Origin: Pseudonocardia humida
GTDB taxonomy: Bacteria > Actinomycetota > Actinomycetes > Mycobacteriales > Pseudonocardiaceae
Direction of reading: 5' to 3'
Length of the DNA: 64,000 bases
NCBI RefSeq assembly: GCF_023898865.1
Contig: NZ_JAGSOV010000046.1
Span: forward strand, 1 to 64,000
The notes beneath the pieces were generated by a model, which did not search any database, was not told the origin of the DNA, and was given only the letters and a program-made list of their open reading frames with translations. A program made the position numbers and the translations under genes. The stretch's first letter is position 1. Each line of letters opens with the position of its first letter. This document shows, one piece after another, positions 39,321 through 48,097 of the stretch.

Positions 39321-42300
39321 TGCCCCGCCAGCACCGGACCGGGACCTTCCCGGCCGGCGGCGTGGCCGTCGAGTCGCGCCCGCGGCCGTCCGGCACGCGG
39401 CCCGCGCGCACCGCGGGCCCGTACGACAGCGAGGCCGAGGAGATCGAGGAGCGCGCCCCGGCCGGGGCCGCCGACTTCGGGTCGCTGCGCCTGCCGCTGC
39501 CCGAGAGCGGCTCGCTGACCACCGATCCCGCCGCCGCCACGGGCCCGATGCAGGCCGTGCACCTCGCCCTGCCCGAAGGCAGGCTCTCGGTGAGCGCGCT
39601 GGCCGCGCCCAAGAGCGGCAAGCTCTGGCCCGACCTGGCCAAGGAGATCGACGCCTCCCTGCGCGAGAGCGGCGCGCGCGTGCGGTCGTTCACCGGCGAG
39701 TGGGGGCGCGAGCTGCACGCCACCACCGGGGCCGCCACCTCCCTGTTCCTCGGGGCCGACGGACCCCGCTGGATGGTCTACGGCGTCGCCACCGGCCCGA
39801 CGAGCACCGCCCCCGCGCTGGCCGAGGAGCTGCGCAAGCTGCTGCGCGGCACGGTCGTGGTGCGGGGCCGCTCGCCGTACCCGGTGCGCACGGTGCTGCC
39901 GCTCACCGTCCCCGAGGGGATCGAGCTCTCGTCCGGCGCGGTGAGCGTCGCGGCGAAGAAGCCCGCTCCCGCACCGAAGCCGGTCAAGACCAGGGGCGCC
40001 GACATCGCCGGGGTGGCCGGCGGGCGGCCCGGGGCGCCCTCCGCTGGAGGCGCGCGGATGGCGCGGCCCGCCCTCGCGGACGGCGCCGAGGACACCACCC
40101 GGGACGGGCAGGACGCCGATCCCGCGATCACCGGCTCAACGCCCACCACCGGCTCGACCCGCACCACTGGCTCGACGCCCACTCCCACCACCGGCGCGAG
40201 CCCCGCGGACGGCGTGAGCGGCCCCGTCGCCGCCCCCGTCCGCGAGGAGCGCGGGCCCTCCCGGCCCACCCGCCTGCCCGTGGACCGTCCGACCCCGCCC
40301 GGCCCGGGCACCGGTACGTTCCCCGTCGGCCCCCGATCTCCGGGCGGCCCGCACACCCACGGCGACCCGCTCGTGGCCCGCTCGGGCGCCCTGCCGCGGA
40401 CCGGGGCGGTACCGCCCGCCGCGCGTTCCGACGGGCCGGCGGCCCCCTGGTCGTCGGACAGCACCGGGCGCACGCCGGCCGCCACGCCGTCGGAGTCGCC
40501 GACCGAGCGCTGGATGGTCCCGCCCATCCCGGCCGCGGGCGCCGCGCCCCGCTCCGCCCCGCCGAACGGCCCCTCGCCCGCGACCCCACCGCCCTCCGGG
40601 GCCCGGCCGGACGCGGGCGGACCCCGCGGGCCGGTCGGGTGGGGCCCGCAGTCCGCGCCTGCGTTCCCACCGCGCCAGGTTCCCGACAACCCGGGTCGTT
40701 TCCCGATGGGTGGTCGTCCGGCGCCTGATGGCTCGGGTCGGTTCCCGGCGGGTGGTCGTCCGGCGCCTGATGGCTCGGGTCGGTTCCCGGCGGGTGGTCG
40801 TCCGGCGCCTGATGGCTCGGGTCGGTTCCCGGCGGGTGGTCGTCCGGCGCCTGATGGCTCGGGTCGGTTCCCGGCGGGTGGTCGTCCGGCGCCTGATGGC
40901 TCGGGTCGGTTCCCGGCGGGTGGTCGTCCGGCGCCTGATGGCTCGGGTCGGTTCCCGGCGGGTGGTCGTCCGGCGCCTGATGGCTCGGGTCGGTTCCCGG
41001 CGGGTGGTCGTCCGGCGCCTGATGGCTCGGGTCGGTTCCCGGCGGGTGGTTACCCGGCGCCTGATGGCTCGGGTCGGTTCCCGGCGGGTGGTTACCCGGC
41101 GCCGGACAGCTCCGGTCGGTTCCCGCTGGGTGGCTATCCCGGGCCTGGCGCCTCCGGTGGGTTCTCCACCGGTGGTCATCCGGCGCCCGGCAGCTCCGAT
41201 CGGTTCCCGACTGGTGGTCATCCGGCGCCCGACACCTCGGGTCGGTTCCCGGCGGGTGGCCATGCGGCGTCTGATGGCTCGGGTCGGTTCCCGGCAGGTG
41301 GTGGTCATCCGGCGCTCGACACCTCGGATCGGTTCCCGACGGGTGGTCATCCGGCGTCTGACGGCTCGGGTCGGTTCCCGACCGGTGGGCGTCCGGCGCC
41401 CGACAGCTCCGGTCGGTTCCCGATCGGTGGGCGCCAGCACCCCGGCCCCGGGTTCCCGCCGCCGGGTGGGCCGCCGCCGGGGTCGGTGCCCCGCCCGCCG
41501 GGTGGGCCCCGCACCGGCCCGGCCCGACCGCCTGCCGACCCGCAGGCCGGAGCGCCGGGTGCGCTCGGCACGGGTTTCCCGCCGCCGGAAGGCGCCCAGG
41601 TTCCCGGGGCCCGTCCGCCGGTCGGCCCGCGCCCGCCCCACGCGGAGGGCACGGGTGGGTGGAGATCGGTCACCCCGGCTGACCCGTCGGTGTCCGACTC
41701 GGGCTACTTCACCCCGGCCACCCCGGCCACCCCGGCCACCCCGGCCACCCCCGCGACCCCGCCGCCGTCCGACTCGGGCTACTTCACCCCGGCTACCCCG
41801 GCCACCCCGGTGGCGCCGCCCCGGGTCGACGTCTCGGGCCGGTTCCCGGGCGGTGCGCCCACGTCCGGCGGGCCGGGGGCGACCGAGTCGCGACGGGCCG
41901 ACATCCCCCGCGTCCGGCCGATCGAAGGCCTGGCGGCGTCGCTCGACCGACCGCTCTCCGAGTGGACCGGCTCCTGGTTCGACCGCGACCCCGGCGGGGA
42001 AACCGGCGCCGCCGCGGGCGCCGCCCCCGCGGCCGCCGTGGCCGATGCCCCCGCGGATGCGCGCCCCGCCGAGCCCCGCTCCGGCGCGATGTCGACCGGT
42101 GCCCACCCGGCCGCCGGTGCCCACCCGGCCGCCGGTGCCCACCCGGCCGCCGGTGCCCACCTGACCGGCGGTGCCCACCTGACCGGCGGTGCCCTCCCGG
42201 CCAGCGGTGTCGACCCGACCGCCGGCGCCCGGCCCCAGCCGCCGCTCGGGATGCAGGACGCCAGGCGGTCCACCGAGAAGCTGGACCTGCGCTCGCCGGC

Positions 42301-43141
42301 CGCAGCTCGGCTCGCCGCCCAGGCCGCCCGCCGCGGCATCCAGGACTCCTCCCCACCGGAGGCTCCGGCGCCGACCGACACCCGAACGGCCCCGGACACC
42401 TCCGCGCCGACGAGCGCCCGAACGGACTCAGGTGCCCCCGCGCCGACGAGCGCGCGAACGGCCGCGGCTCAGTCGACGAGTGCCCGAACGGCCGAGGACC
42501 AGGGGGCCGAGCGCCGCCGACGGTCGGTCGAGTCCCACACCGGCACCCACACCGGCACCCACACCGGCACCGGCACCGGCACCGGCACCGGACCGTCGGT
42601 CGGCCCGGCGGTCGTCGAGCGCACGGGCGCCCACCCGGTCGTCGAGTCCGCCACGGGCACCCAACGCGCCACCGCCACCACGTCCGCCACCTCGTTGACC
42701 ACCTCGTCCACCTCGTCCACCGGTGCCCACCCGGCCGCAGCCGCCCGGGCCGGCGTCGCCGCGGCGCGCGCGGCGGCGAAGGCAACGCGCACCGGCCAGT
42801 TCGACCCGGTCCGACCCGCGGCCACCCCCGCCGACCCGGCGCCCGACGACCTCTTCGGCCCCGCGGAGCGCCCCGCCCCCCGGGCGTGGCCGTGGTCGGA
42901 CGGCGGCGAGTCGGCCGTGCCGCGAGGGGCCGAGACCCGCCCCGTCCCGGCCGTCGTCCCGAAGGCGGCGAACGTGGATGCAGCCGACCCGGAGCAGGCC
43001 GCCCGCCGCCGCTCCCTGCACTCCCGCCCCGAGACCGCCGGGACCAGCGGCGTCGCCGGGCAACCGGCTCCGCCGCCTGCAGCGGAACCTGGCGAGCCCG
43101 CGCGGCGCACCGGGCGCCACCACCGGCGCGACCCCGGCTGA
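39320..43141 (+). CDS. DUF3710 protein with very large repeat-rich extension
   Basis: 1273 residues, against about 200-260 for the usual DUF3710 protein (Rv2696c position). The conserved domain is residues 35-215 (DFGSLRLPLPESGSL..., VRSFTGEWGRELHA, PRWMVYGVATGPTS, LRGTVVVRGRSPYPVRTVLPL). Everything after about residue 220 is Pro/Gly/Ser/Thr/Ala-rich and predicted disordered: a 14-residue tandem repeat (RPAPDGSGRFPAGG) from about 465 to 705, an ATPATPATP run, a GAHPAA run (about 925-955), and a GTHTGTGTG run. The GTG start overlaps the dut stop. The tail may act as a scaffold or envelope-spanning tether, but no secretion signal or membrane helix is seen. Confidence 0.75.
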   Translation: MPRQHRTGTFPAGGVAVESRPRPSGTRPARTAGPYDSEAEEIEERAPAGAADFGSLRLPLPESGSLTTDPAAATGPMQAVHLALPEGRLSVSALAAPKSGKLWPDLAKEIDASLRESGARVRSFTGEWGRELHATTGAATSLFLGADGPRWMVYGVATGPTSTAPALAEELRKLLRGTVVVRGRSPYPVRTVLPLTVPEGIELSSGAVSVAAKKPAPAPKPVKTRGADIAGVAGGRPGAPSAGGARMARPALADGAEDTTRDGQDADPAITGSTPTTGSTRTTGSTPTPTTGASPADGVSGPVAAPVREERGPSRPTRLPVDRPTPPGPGTGTFPVGPRSPGGPHTHGDPLVARSGALPRTGAVPPAARSDGPAAPWSSDSTGRTPAATPSESPTERWMVPPIPAAGAAPRSAPPNGPSPATPPPSGARPDAGGPRGPVGWGPQSAPAFPPRQVPDNPGRFPMGGRPAPDGSGRFPAGGRPAPDGSGRFPAGGRPAPDGSGRFPAGGRPAPDGSGRFPAGGRPAPDGSGRFPAGGRPAPDGSGRFPAGGRPAPDGSGRFPAGGRPAPDGSGRFPAGGYPAPDGSGRFPAGGYPAPDSSGRFPLGGYPGPGASGGFSTGGHPAPGSSDRFPTGGHPAPDTSGRFPAGGHAASDGSGRFPAGGGHPALDTSDRFPTGGHPASDGSGRFPTGGRPAPDSSGRFPIGGRQHPGPGFPPPGGPPPGSVPRPPGGPRTGPARPPADPQAGAPGALGTGFPPPEGAQVPGARPPVGPRPPHAEGTGGWRSVTPADPSVSDSGYFTPATPATPATPATPATPPPSDSGYFTPATPATPVAPPRVDVSGRFPGGAPTSGGPGATESRRADIPRVRPIEGLAASLDRPLSEWTGSWFDRDPGGETGAAAGAAPAAAVADAPADARPAEPRSGAMSTGAHPAAGAHPAAGAHPAAGAHLTGGAHLTGGALPASGVDPTAGARPQPPLGMQDARRSTEKLDLRSPAAARLAAQAARRGIQDSSPPEAPAPTDTRTAPDTSAPTSARTDSGAPAPTSARTAAAQSTSARTAEDQGAERRRRSVESHTGTHTGTHTGTGTGTGTGPSVGPAVVERTGAHPVVESATGTQRATATTSATSLTTSSTSSTGAHPAAAARAGVAAARAAAKATRTGQFDPVRPAATPADPAPDDLFGPAERPAPRAWPWSDGGESAVPRGAETRPVPAVVPKAANVDAADPEQAARRRSLHSRPETAGTSGVAGQPAPPPAAEPGEPARRTGRHHRRDPG
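40714..41430 (+). repeat. 42-nt tandem repeat array (17 units) in the DUF3710 gene
   Basis: Eight consecutive 42-nt units starting at 40714 and ending near 41049 are essentially identical, encoding RPAPDGSGRFPAGG. Nine further units to about 41430 diverge (Y/H for R; one unit is one codon longer). Identity at synonymous positions points to recent expansion, so copy number may vary between strains. The repeat is open in other frames, creating long spurious ORFs on both strands. Confidence 0.9.
42100..42190 (+). repeat. 18-nt tandem repeat (GAHPAA/GAHLTG)
   Basis: GCCCACCCGGCCGCCGGT occurs three times in a row, then GCCCACCTGACCGGCGGT twice, inside the DUF3710 extension. A second short run (GTHTGTHTGTGTGTG) lies near 42535-42590. 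Confidence 0.8.
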
Positions 43142-43361
43142 CCTCACGTCGAGGCCCGCCGACCCTGCGGCCCGCGACCGGCCCGCCCGACGGCCCGCCG
43201 CTGGCGACCGGCGGACCGGGAACCCCGCAACCCGCGGACCCGGGAACCCCGAACCGGCGGACGCGGGAACCGGGAACCCGCCGACGCGGGAACTGCGGAC
43301 CCGGCGACCCGGCCGACCCGGCGAGCCGCCGACCGACCGACCCGCGACCGACCGACCCGGC

Positions 43362-43498
43362 GACCCGCGACCGGCCCGACTCGGCGACCCGCGACCGGCC
43401 CGACTCGGCGACCCGCGACCGGCCCGACTCGGCGACCCGCGACCGGCCCGACTCGGCGACCCGCGACCGGCCCGACTCGGCGACCGGCTCGACTCGGC
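43362..43498 (+). repeat. 24-nt tandem repeat, five units plus partial
   Basis: Units begin at 43362, 43386, 43410, 43434 and 43458 and are identical; each holds GACCCGCGAC and CGGCCCGACTCGGC in order. A sixth, partial unit follows with a C-to-T change. The 24-nt period would preserve any reading frame. Confidence 0.85.
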
Positions 43499-43501
43499 GA
43501 C

Positions 43502-43571
43502 CGGCGGACCTGCCGACCGGGACCTGGCGACCGGACCGGCGGACCTGCCGACCGGGACCTGGCGACCGGAC
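43502..43571 (+). repeat. 35-nt direct repeat, two units
   Basis: A 35-nt unit beginning CGGCGGACCTGCCGACCGGG is repeated twice back to back, directly after the 24-nt array. Confidence 0.75.
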
Positions 43572-43911
43572 CGGCGGACCCGGCGACCGGGACTGGCTAC
43601 CGGCGAGCCCGGCGATCGGCGAGCCCGGCGGCCGGCGGACCGGCGACCCGATCCGTGGGCCCCGCGCCCGGCGGACCGCCGCCGGGCGCCCCACCCCAGC
43701 ACCTGCGGGCCGGGCCCGAACCCCGCCGCACGAACACCCGTCGAACCCAGCCGGAACGCCGAGGCCGCACGCCCGGCGGCGGATTCGCGCCCGCCCGCGG
43801 TGAGGGAACGGCGCCATGGGCGGCATGCAGGGTTTCGGGCGGGTTACGCTGGTGTCGACAGCCGGGTTCCAGGGGTGGATCGGGGCTGGATCCGGAGGAT
43901 CTGGGGGAGAC

Positions 43912-44292
43912 ATGGGCGGCACCGACGCCGGCGCGTTCCGAAGGATGCTGCGCAAGCTGACCAGCGACGTCGAGGTGCTCGACGCCGACGACCTGACCGA
44001 GGACTCGGCGAAGTCCGGCGCGCAGCGCGCGGCCGAGTGCGCCTGCGGTCAGGAGGTCACGGTGATGGGTAGACTGCGCAGCGTCGATTTCTGCCCGCAG
44101 GACGCGGAGGCGTCGCTGGAGGCCGAGCTGTTCGACGGCACCGAGGGCGTCACCCTGATCTGGATGGGTCGACGTCGCATCCCGGGCATCGAGCCGGGCC
44201 GGACCATGCGCGTCCGCGGCCGGCTGTCCGTCCGCGGTGGCCGCAAGGTGCTCTACAACCCCTACTACGAGATCTGCCAGGCCCAGACGTGA
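43912..44292 (+). CDS. OB-fold nucleic-acid-binding protein
   Basis: 126 residues from ATG 43912, with GGGGGAGA immediately upstream. The OB-fold core runs from about residue 45: VTVMGRLRSVDFCPQ, LEAELFDGTEGVTLIWMGRRRIPGIEPG, MRVRGRLSVRGGRKVLYNPYYEI. It occupies the Rv2694c position in the conserved block. Likely binds single-stranded DNA or RNA; the partner is unknown. The residues ECACG and FCP supply two cysteines that could form a disulfide or metal site. Confidence 0.85.
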   Translation: MGGTDAGAFRRMLRKLTSDVEVLDADDLTEDSAKSGAQRAAECACGQEVTVMGRLRSVDFCPQDAEASLEAELFDGTEGVTLIWMGRRRIPGIEPGRTMRVRGRLSVRGGRKVLYNPYYEICQAQT

Positions 44293-44343
44293 TGCCGGGC
44301 CGGTGCCCCGCACCGGCCCGGAGCAGGACCATCCAGGAGCAGC

Positions 44344-45006
44344 GTGACCCAGCCGCCCGTCGAGCCCGAGCCCGAGCGCACCCGTCCGGAGCCGGAGCGC
44401 CCCGAGCGCAAGGCCCCGACGATCATGGAGCAGATGGGTGGCGTGCCCGGCATCGTGGCGTCGACCGCGCCCGTGCTGGTCTTCATCATCGTCAACGTCC
44501 TCACCTCCCTGCAGCCGGCGCTGATCGCCGCGCTGGCCGCCGGCGCGGCCGTGGCGGTCTGGCGCCTCGTGCGCAAGCAGGCGCTGATGCCGGCGCTGTC
44601 GGGCCTGCTGGGCGTGGGGGTGGCGGCGTTCATCGCCTACCGCACCGGCGAGGCCCGCGGCTTCTACCTGCCCGGCCTGCTCACCTCCGCGGCCTTCGGG
44701 CTGGCGTTCCTGGTGTCGGTGCTGGTCCGCCGCCCGCTGGCCGGGGTGATCTGGCACGGCATCAACGGCCACGGCCAGACCTGGCGCCGCGACCCGCGGC
44801 TGCTGCGCGCCTACACGTGGGCGAGCCTGCTGTGGGTCGTGGTGTTCGCCTCGCGCGTGGTCGTGCAGGGCTGGTTGTACGACGCCGAGGAGGAGACCTG
44901 GCTCGGTATCGCGCGGCTGGCGATGGGGCTGCCGCTGTTCGGGCTCGCCCTGCTCGGCACGGTCCTGGCGGTGCGCCGGGCGAACCGTACTCCACTCGGC
45001 GCCTGA
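44344..45006 (+). CDS. DUF3159 multi-pass membrane protein
   Basis: 220 residues from GTG 44344 (CAGGAGCAGC upstream). An acidic Pro/Glu N-terminus precedes TIMEQMGGVPGIVASTAPVLVFIIVN and five or six membrane helices, with the conserved GVIWHGINGHGQTWRRDPRLLRAY loop between them (given here as landmark only). Same position as Rv2693c. Function unknown; linkage to the Trk genes in many actinobacteria suggests a role in ion or envelope homeostasis. Confidence 0.85.
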   Translation: MTQPPVEPEPERTRPEPERPERKAPTIMEQMGGVPGIVASTAPVLVFIIVNVLTSLQPALIAALAAGAAVAVWRLVRKQALMPALSGLLGVGVAAFIAYRTGEARGFYLPGLLTSAAFGLAFLVSVLVRRPLAGVIWHGINGHGQTWRRDPRLLRAYTWASLLWVVVFASRVVVQGWLYDAEEETWLGIARLAMGLPLFGLALLGTVLAVRRANRTPLGA

Positions 45007-45076
45007 CGCCCGCCATCGCGGAGGCCTTCCGCTGGTCCGCACGGGTGAGCACGTGCTTACCGCAGGCCCGCGCGGG

Positions 45077-45082
45077 TAGGGT
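45077..45082 (+). promoter_or_regulatory. Candidate -10 box for the DUF574 gene
   Basis: TAGGGT lies 55 nt upstream of the GTG at 45138, with no good -35. Weak evidence; it is the best TANNNT match in this gap. Confidence 0.3.
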
Positions 45083-45137
45083 GCCGCTCGGCGCGCCGGT
45101 ACTCGACGCGCCGATTCGCAGCCCCGGGGGGAGCTAC

Positions 45138-45956
45138 GTGGACCGACCGAGCTGGGCGCCGTCCGATGTCGATGTCACCCGTCCGAGCGTCGCACGGGTG
45201 TACGACTACTACCTGGGCGGCTCGCACAACTTCGAATCCGACCGCGCGTTCGGCGACCAGACGCTGCGGGCCATGCCCGACCTGCCGTCGATCCTGCGCG
45301 ACAACCGCGACTTCCTGCGCCGCGTCGTGCGCAAGCTGTGCGCGCTGGGCGTCGACCAGTTCCTCGACCTGGGGTCGGGCATCCCGACCGTGGGCAACGT
45401 GCACGAGGTCGCGCAGGCCGCGGTACCCGGCGCGCGGGTCGTCTACGTCGACCACGACCCGGTCGCGGTGGCCCACAGCCGCGCCCTGCTGGAGGGCGTC
45501 CCGCTGACCGCGACGGTCCTCGCCGACGTCCGCGAACCCGACGTCGTGCTGGACGCGGTGCGGGAGACCGGCCTGCTCGACCTGAGCCGCCCGGTCGGCG
45601 TGCTGATGATCGCCCTGCTGCACTTCATGCACGACGAGGACCGCCCGCGCGAGCTCGTCGCCGCCTACATGGACGCGCTACCGGTCGGCAGCCATCTCGC
45701 GGTCAGCCACGCCAGGGCCGACGGCCACCAGGGGATGCGCGACGCCGCCGCGGTCTACGACCAGTCCCGCTCGCCCAACCCGATGCGGTTGCGCTCGGCG
45801 GAGGAGGTCCGCGACCTGTTCGGCTCGCTGACCATGGTCGACCCGGGCGTCGTGCTGCTGCCGCGCTGGCACCCGGACGTCGTCGACGACCGCAACGCCG
45901 GTTCGGAGGTCGACGACGACTACCCGGGTTTCGGCGGGCTGGGCCGGCGGGATTGA
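45138..45956 (+). CDS. DUF574-type S-adenosyl-methionine methyltransferase
   Basis: 272 residues. Signature segments are PSVARVYDYYLGGSHNFESDRA (start), FLDLGSGIPTVGNVHEVAQ (SAM motif I), VYVDHDPVAVAHSRALL (motif II), and LMIALLHFMHDEDRP. GTG 45138 follows GGGGGGAG. This actinobacterial family is abundant in Streptomyces and Pseudonocardia, but its substrates are unknown. It overlaps the following GGDEF/EAL gene (TTGA) and is an insertion in the conserved sigA block. Confidence 0.85.
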   Translation: MDRPSWAPSDVDVTRPSVARVYDYYLGGSHNFESDRAFGDQTLRAMPDLPSILRDNRDFLRRVVRKLCALGVDQFLDLGSGIPTVGNVHEVAQAAVPGARVVYVDHDPVAVAHSRALLEGVPLTATVLADVREPDVVLDAVRETGLLDLSRPVGVLMIALLHFMHDEDRPRELVAAYMDALPVGSHLAVSHARADGHQGMRDAAAVYDQSRSPNPMRLRSAEEVRDLFGSLTMVDPGVVLLPRWHPDVVDDRNAGSEVDDDYPGFGGLGRRD

Positions 45957-48097
45957 CCTCCCCGGGCCGTCCGCCGAGCGCCGACCAGCTGGCCGGTCGC
46001 TGGCGGGCGGCCGTGGCCGGCACCAGCGTGGTGTCGGTGAGCCAGCCCGCGCTGCTGGAGCTGCTGCGCGGACTGGCGGCCGACGTGCTCGACGCGCTGT
46101 CGACCGCTGAGGGCGCCGACGCGGGGGTCGGCACCGGGATCGACACGCAGCGGCTGCGCCGGGTCGGCGCCCGGCTGGTGGAGGCCCACCTCACCGAGCC
46201 CGCGGCCCTGCAGCGGACCCTGGAGCTGTTGAGCGCCGAGCTGGCCGGTCCGCGCACCGCGGTGGCCATGGCCGCGCTGGCCGCCGGGTACGCGCAGGCG
46301 CTGCGCTCCCGCACCCGCGACGAGCAGCAGCGGATCATGACCGCGGCCATGGAGTCGCGGCTGGCCGCCGAGGCCAGGTTCGCCGCGATCTTCGACGCGG
46401 CGGCCATCGGCATCACCGTCTGCCACGTCGACGGCGAGATCCTCGAGGTCAACCGGGCCCTGTGCGACATGCTCGGCTACGCGCCCGCCGACCTCGTCTC
46501 GCGCCAGTTCTGGGAGTTCGACCACCCCGACGACCGGCCGGGGCTGTGGGACCGCACCAAGGACCTGCTCACCGGCGCCGTCGACCACCTGCGCCTGGAG
46601 AAGCCCTACTTCCGCCGCGACGGCACCACGGTGCTCACCGATCTGGTGCTGTCGCTGGTGAGCGACCCCGACGGCCGCTCGCGCTACGTCGTGGCGATGA
46701 TGCAGGACATCACCGAGCAGCGGCGGATGCAGGACCGGCTCGCCCACCAGGCCACCCACGACCCGCTGACCGGCCTGCCCAACCGGACGATGTTCTTCGA
46801 GCGCCTGGACGCCGCGCTGCTGCCGGTCGGCGACGGGCCCGCCGTCGGCGTCTGCTACCTCGACCTGGACGGCTTCAAGGCCGTCAACGACACGCTCGGC
46901 CACGACGTCGGCGACGAGCTGCTGCGCGCGGTGGCGCAGCGGCTGGAGACGGAGCTGGGCCACGACGGGCACGTCGTGGCCCGGATGGGCGGCGACGAGT
47001 TCGTCATCCTGGTCGAGCACTGCCCGGACACCGCCGCGCTGGAGGCCGTCGCGGCGGCGGCGCTGGACCTCGTGCGCACGCCGGTCCGGGTGGGCGGCAC
47101 CGAGGTGCAGGTCTCGGCGAGCGTCGGCGTGGTGCGCCACAGCGGGGGCGCGACGACCGCCGCCGACCTGACCAAGGCCGCCGACACCACCATGTACTGG
47201 GCCAAGTCCGACGGCCGCGACCGGTACGCCCTGTTCGACGCCGACCGGCACCGCGACGACGTGCACCGCTACGGGCTCTCCGCCCGGATGCCGCAGGCGC
47301 TGGAGCGCGGGGAGTTCGTCGTCGAGTACCAGCCGCTGGTGCGGCTGGCCGACCAGCGCGTCATCGGGGTCGAGGCGCTGGTGCGCTGGGAGCTGCCCGA
47401 CGGGCGCCGCCTCGGTCCCGACGAGTTCGTGCCGATCGCCGAGCACAACGGGCTCATCGTGCCGCTCGGGCGGTCGGTGCTGACGGAGGCCTGCCGGGCC
47501 GCGGTCGGGTGGGCGGCGGAGCTGCCGGAGCACCCGCTGCTGATGAGCGTCAACCTGGCCGCCCGCCAGGTGCGCGAGCCCGGGATCGTCACCGCGATCG
47601 CCGGGATACTGGCCGACACCGGCTGGCGCCCCGAGCTGCTGCAGCTCGAGCTGACCGAGAGCGACCTGATGGGGTCGACGGGCGAGACGCTGAGCGTGCT
47701 GCGGACCCTGGCCGCGATGGGCGTGCGGATCGCCATCGACGACTTCGGCACCGGCTACTCCAACCTCGCCTACCTGCGCCACCTGCCCGTGCACACCCTC
47801 AAGCTCGCCGGACCGTTCGTCACCGGCGCGAACCTGCCCGACGGGCTGCTGAGCGCCCCGCGCGGCGCCGCCGACGACGTCGACGCCCGGGTGCTGGCGG
47901 CGGTCGTCGAGCTGGCGCGGGTGCTCGGGCTGTCGGTGACCGCGGAGTCGGTGGAGACCGCCGGCCAGCTGGAGCGGCTGCGCGCGCTGGGCTGCGACAC
48001 CGGCCAGGGCTGGTACTTCGCCCGTTCGGTGCCCGCGGCCGAGGTGCTGGACATGGTGCGCGACCCGCCGTGGCCGGCGCCGCCGGGGCCTCAGTAG
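45953..48097 (+). CDS. PAS-GGDEF-EAL cyclic-di-GMP protein
   Basis: 714 residues from TTG 45953, which overlaps the methyltransferase stop. An N-terminal helical sensor region (1-140) leads to a PAS domain (FAAIFDAAAIGITVCHVDGEILEVN, cited as landmark; ends DITEQRRMQDR), a diguanylate cyclase with GGDEF (about 345), and a phosphodiesterase with EAL in GVEALVRW (about 473). Also present: NLAARQ, LELTES, DDFGTGYSNLAYL and AESVET. It may make or degrade c-di-GMP. One variation: the usual LKIDRSFV is LKLAGPFV; the catalytic Lys is kept but the next Asp is lost. Converges with, and overlaps by 7 nt, the trk gene. Confidence 0.85.
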   Translation: MTSPGRPPSADQLAGRWRAAVAGTSVVSVSQPALLELLRGLAADVLDALSTAEGADAGVGTGIDTQRLRRVGARLVEAHLTEPAALQRTLELLSAELAGPRTAVAMAALAAGYAQALRSRTRDEQQRIMTAAMESRLAAEARFAAIFDAAAIGITVCHVDGEILEVNRALCDMLGYAPADLVSRQFWEFDHPDDRPGLWDRTKDLLTGAVDHLRLEKPYFRRDGTTVLTDLVLSLVSDPDGRSRYVVAMMQDITEQRRMQDRLAHQATHDPLTGLPNRTMFFERLDAALLPVGDGPAVGVCYLDLDGFKAVNDTLGHDVGDELLRAVAQRLETELGHDGHVVARMGGDEFVILVEHCPDTAALEAVAAAALDLVRTPVRVGGTEVQVSASVGVVRHSGGATTAADLTKAADTTMYWAKSDGRDRYALFDADRHRDDVHRYGLSARMPQALERGEFVVEYQPLVRLADQRVIGVEALVRWELPDGRRLGPDEFVPIAEHNGLIVPLGRSVLTEACRAAVGWAAELPEHPLLMSVNLAARQVREPGIVTAIAGILADTGWRPELLQLELTESDLMGSTGETLSVLRTLAAMGVRIAIDDFGTGYSNLAYLRHLPVHTLKLAGPFVTGANLPDGLLSAPRGAADDVDARVLAAVVELARVLGLSVTAESVETAGQLERLRALGCDTGQGWYFARSVPAAEVLDMVRDPPWPAPPGPQ

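Larger units (their letters stand above)
43142..43911. other. Stop-free repeat-rich region after the DUF3710 gene
   Basis: 770 bases without a credible gene. From 43142 to 43800 I find no TAA, TAG or TGA on the plus strand in any frame. The region is built of CCGGCGGAC/GACCCGCGAC-type runs, including the arrays at 43362-43498 and 43502-43571. It may be a decayed or recently detached continuation of the preceding repeat-rich gene. A promoter for the OB-fold gene may lie near TTACGCT (43846-43852). Confidence 0.5.

Noticed and set aside
40136..42178. 680-residue minus-strand ORF and a 484-residue plus-strand ORF (40710-42164) across the DUF3710 extension
   Set aside because: Both are by-products of the 42-nt repeat, which lacks stops in several frames. 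The in-frame continuation of the conserved DUF3710 domain is the better coding choice.
43362..43498. CRISPR array
   Set aside because: The 24-nt units are directly abutting with no unique spacers, and no cas genes are present.
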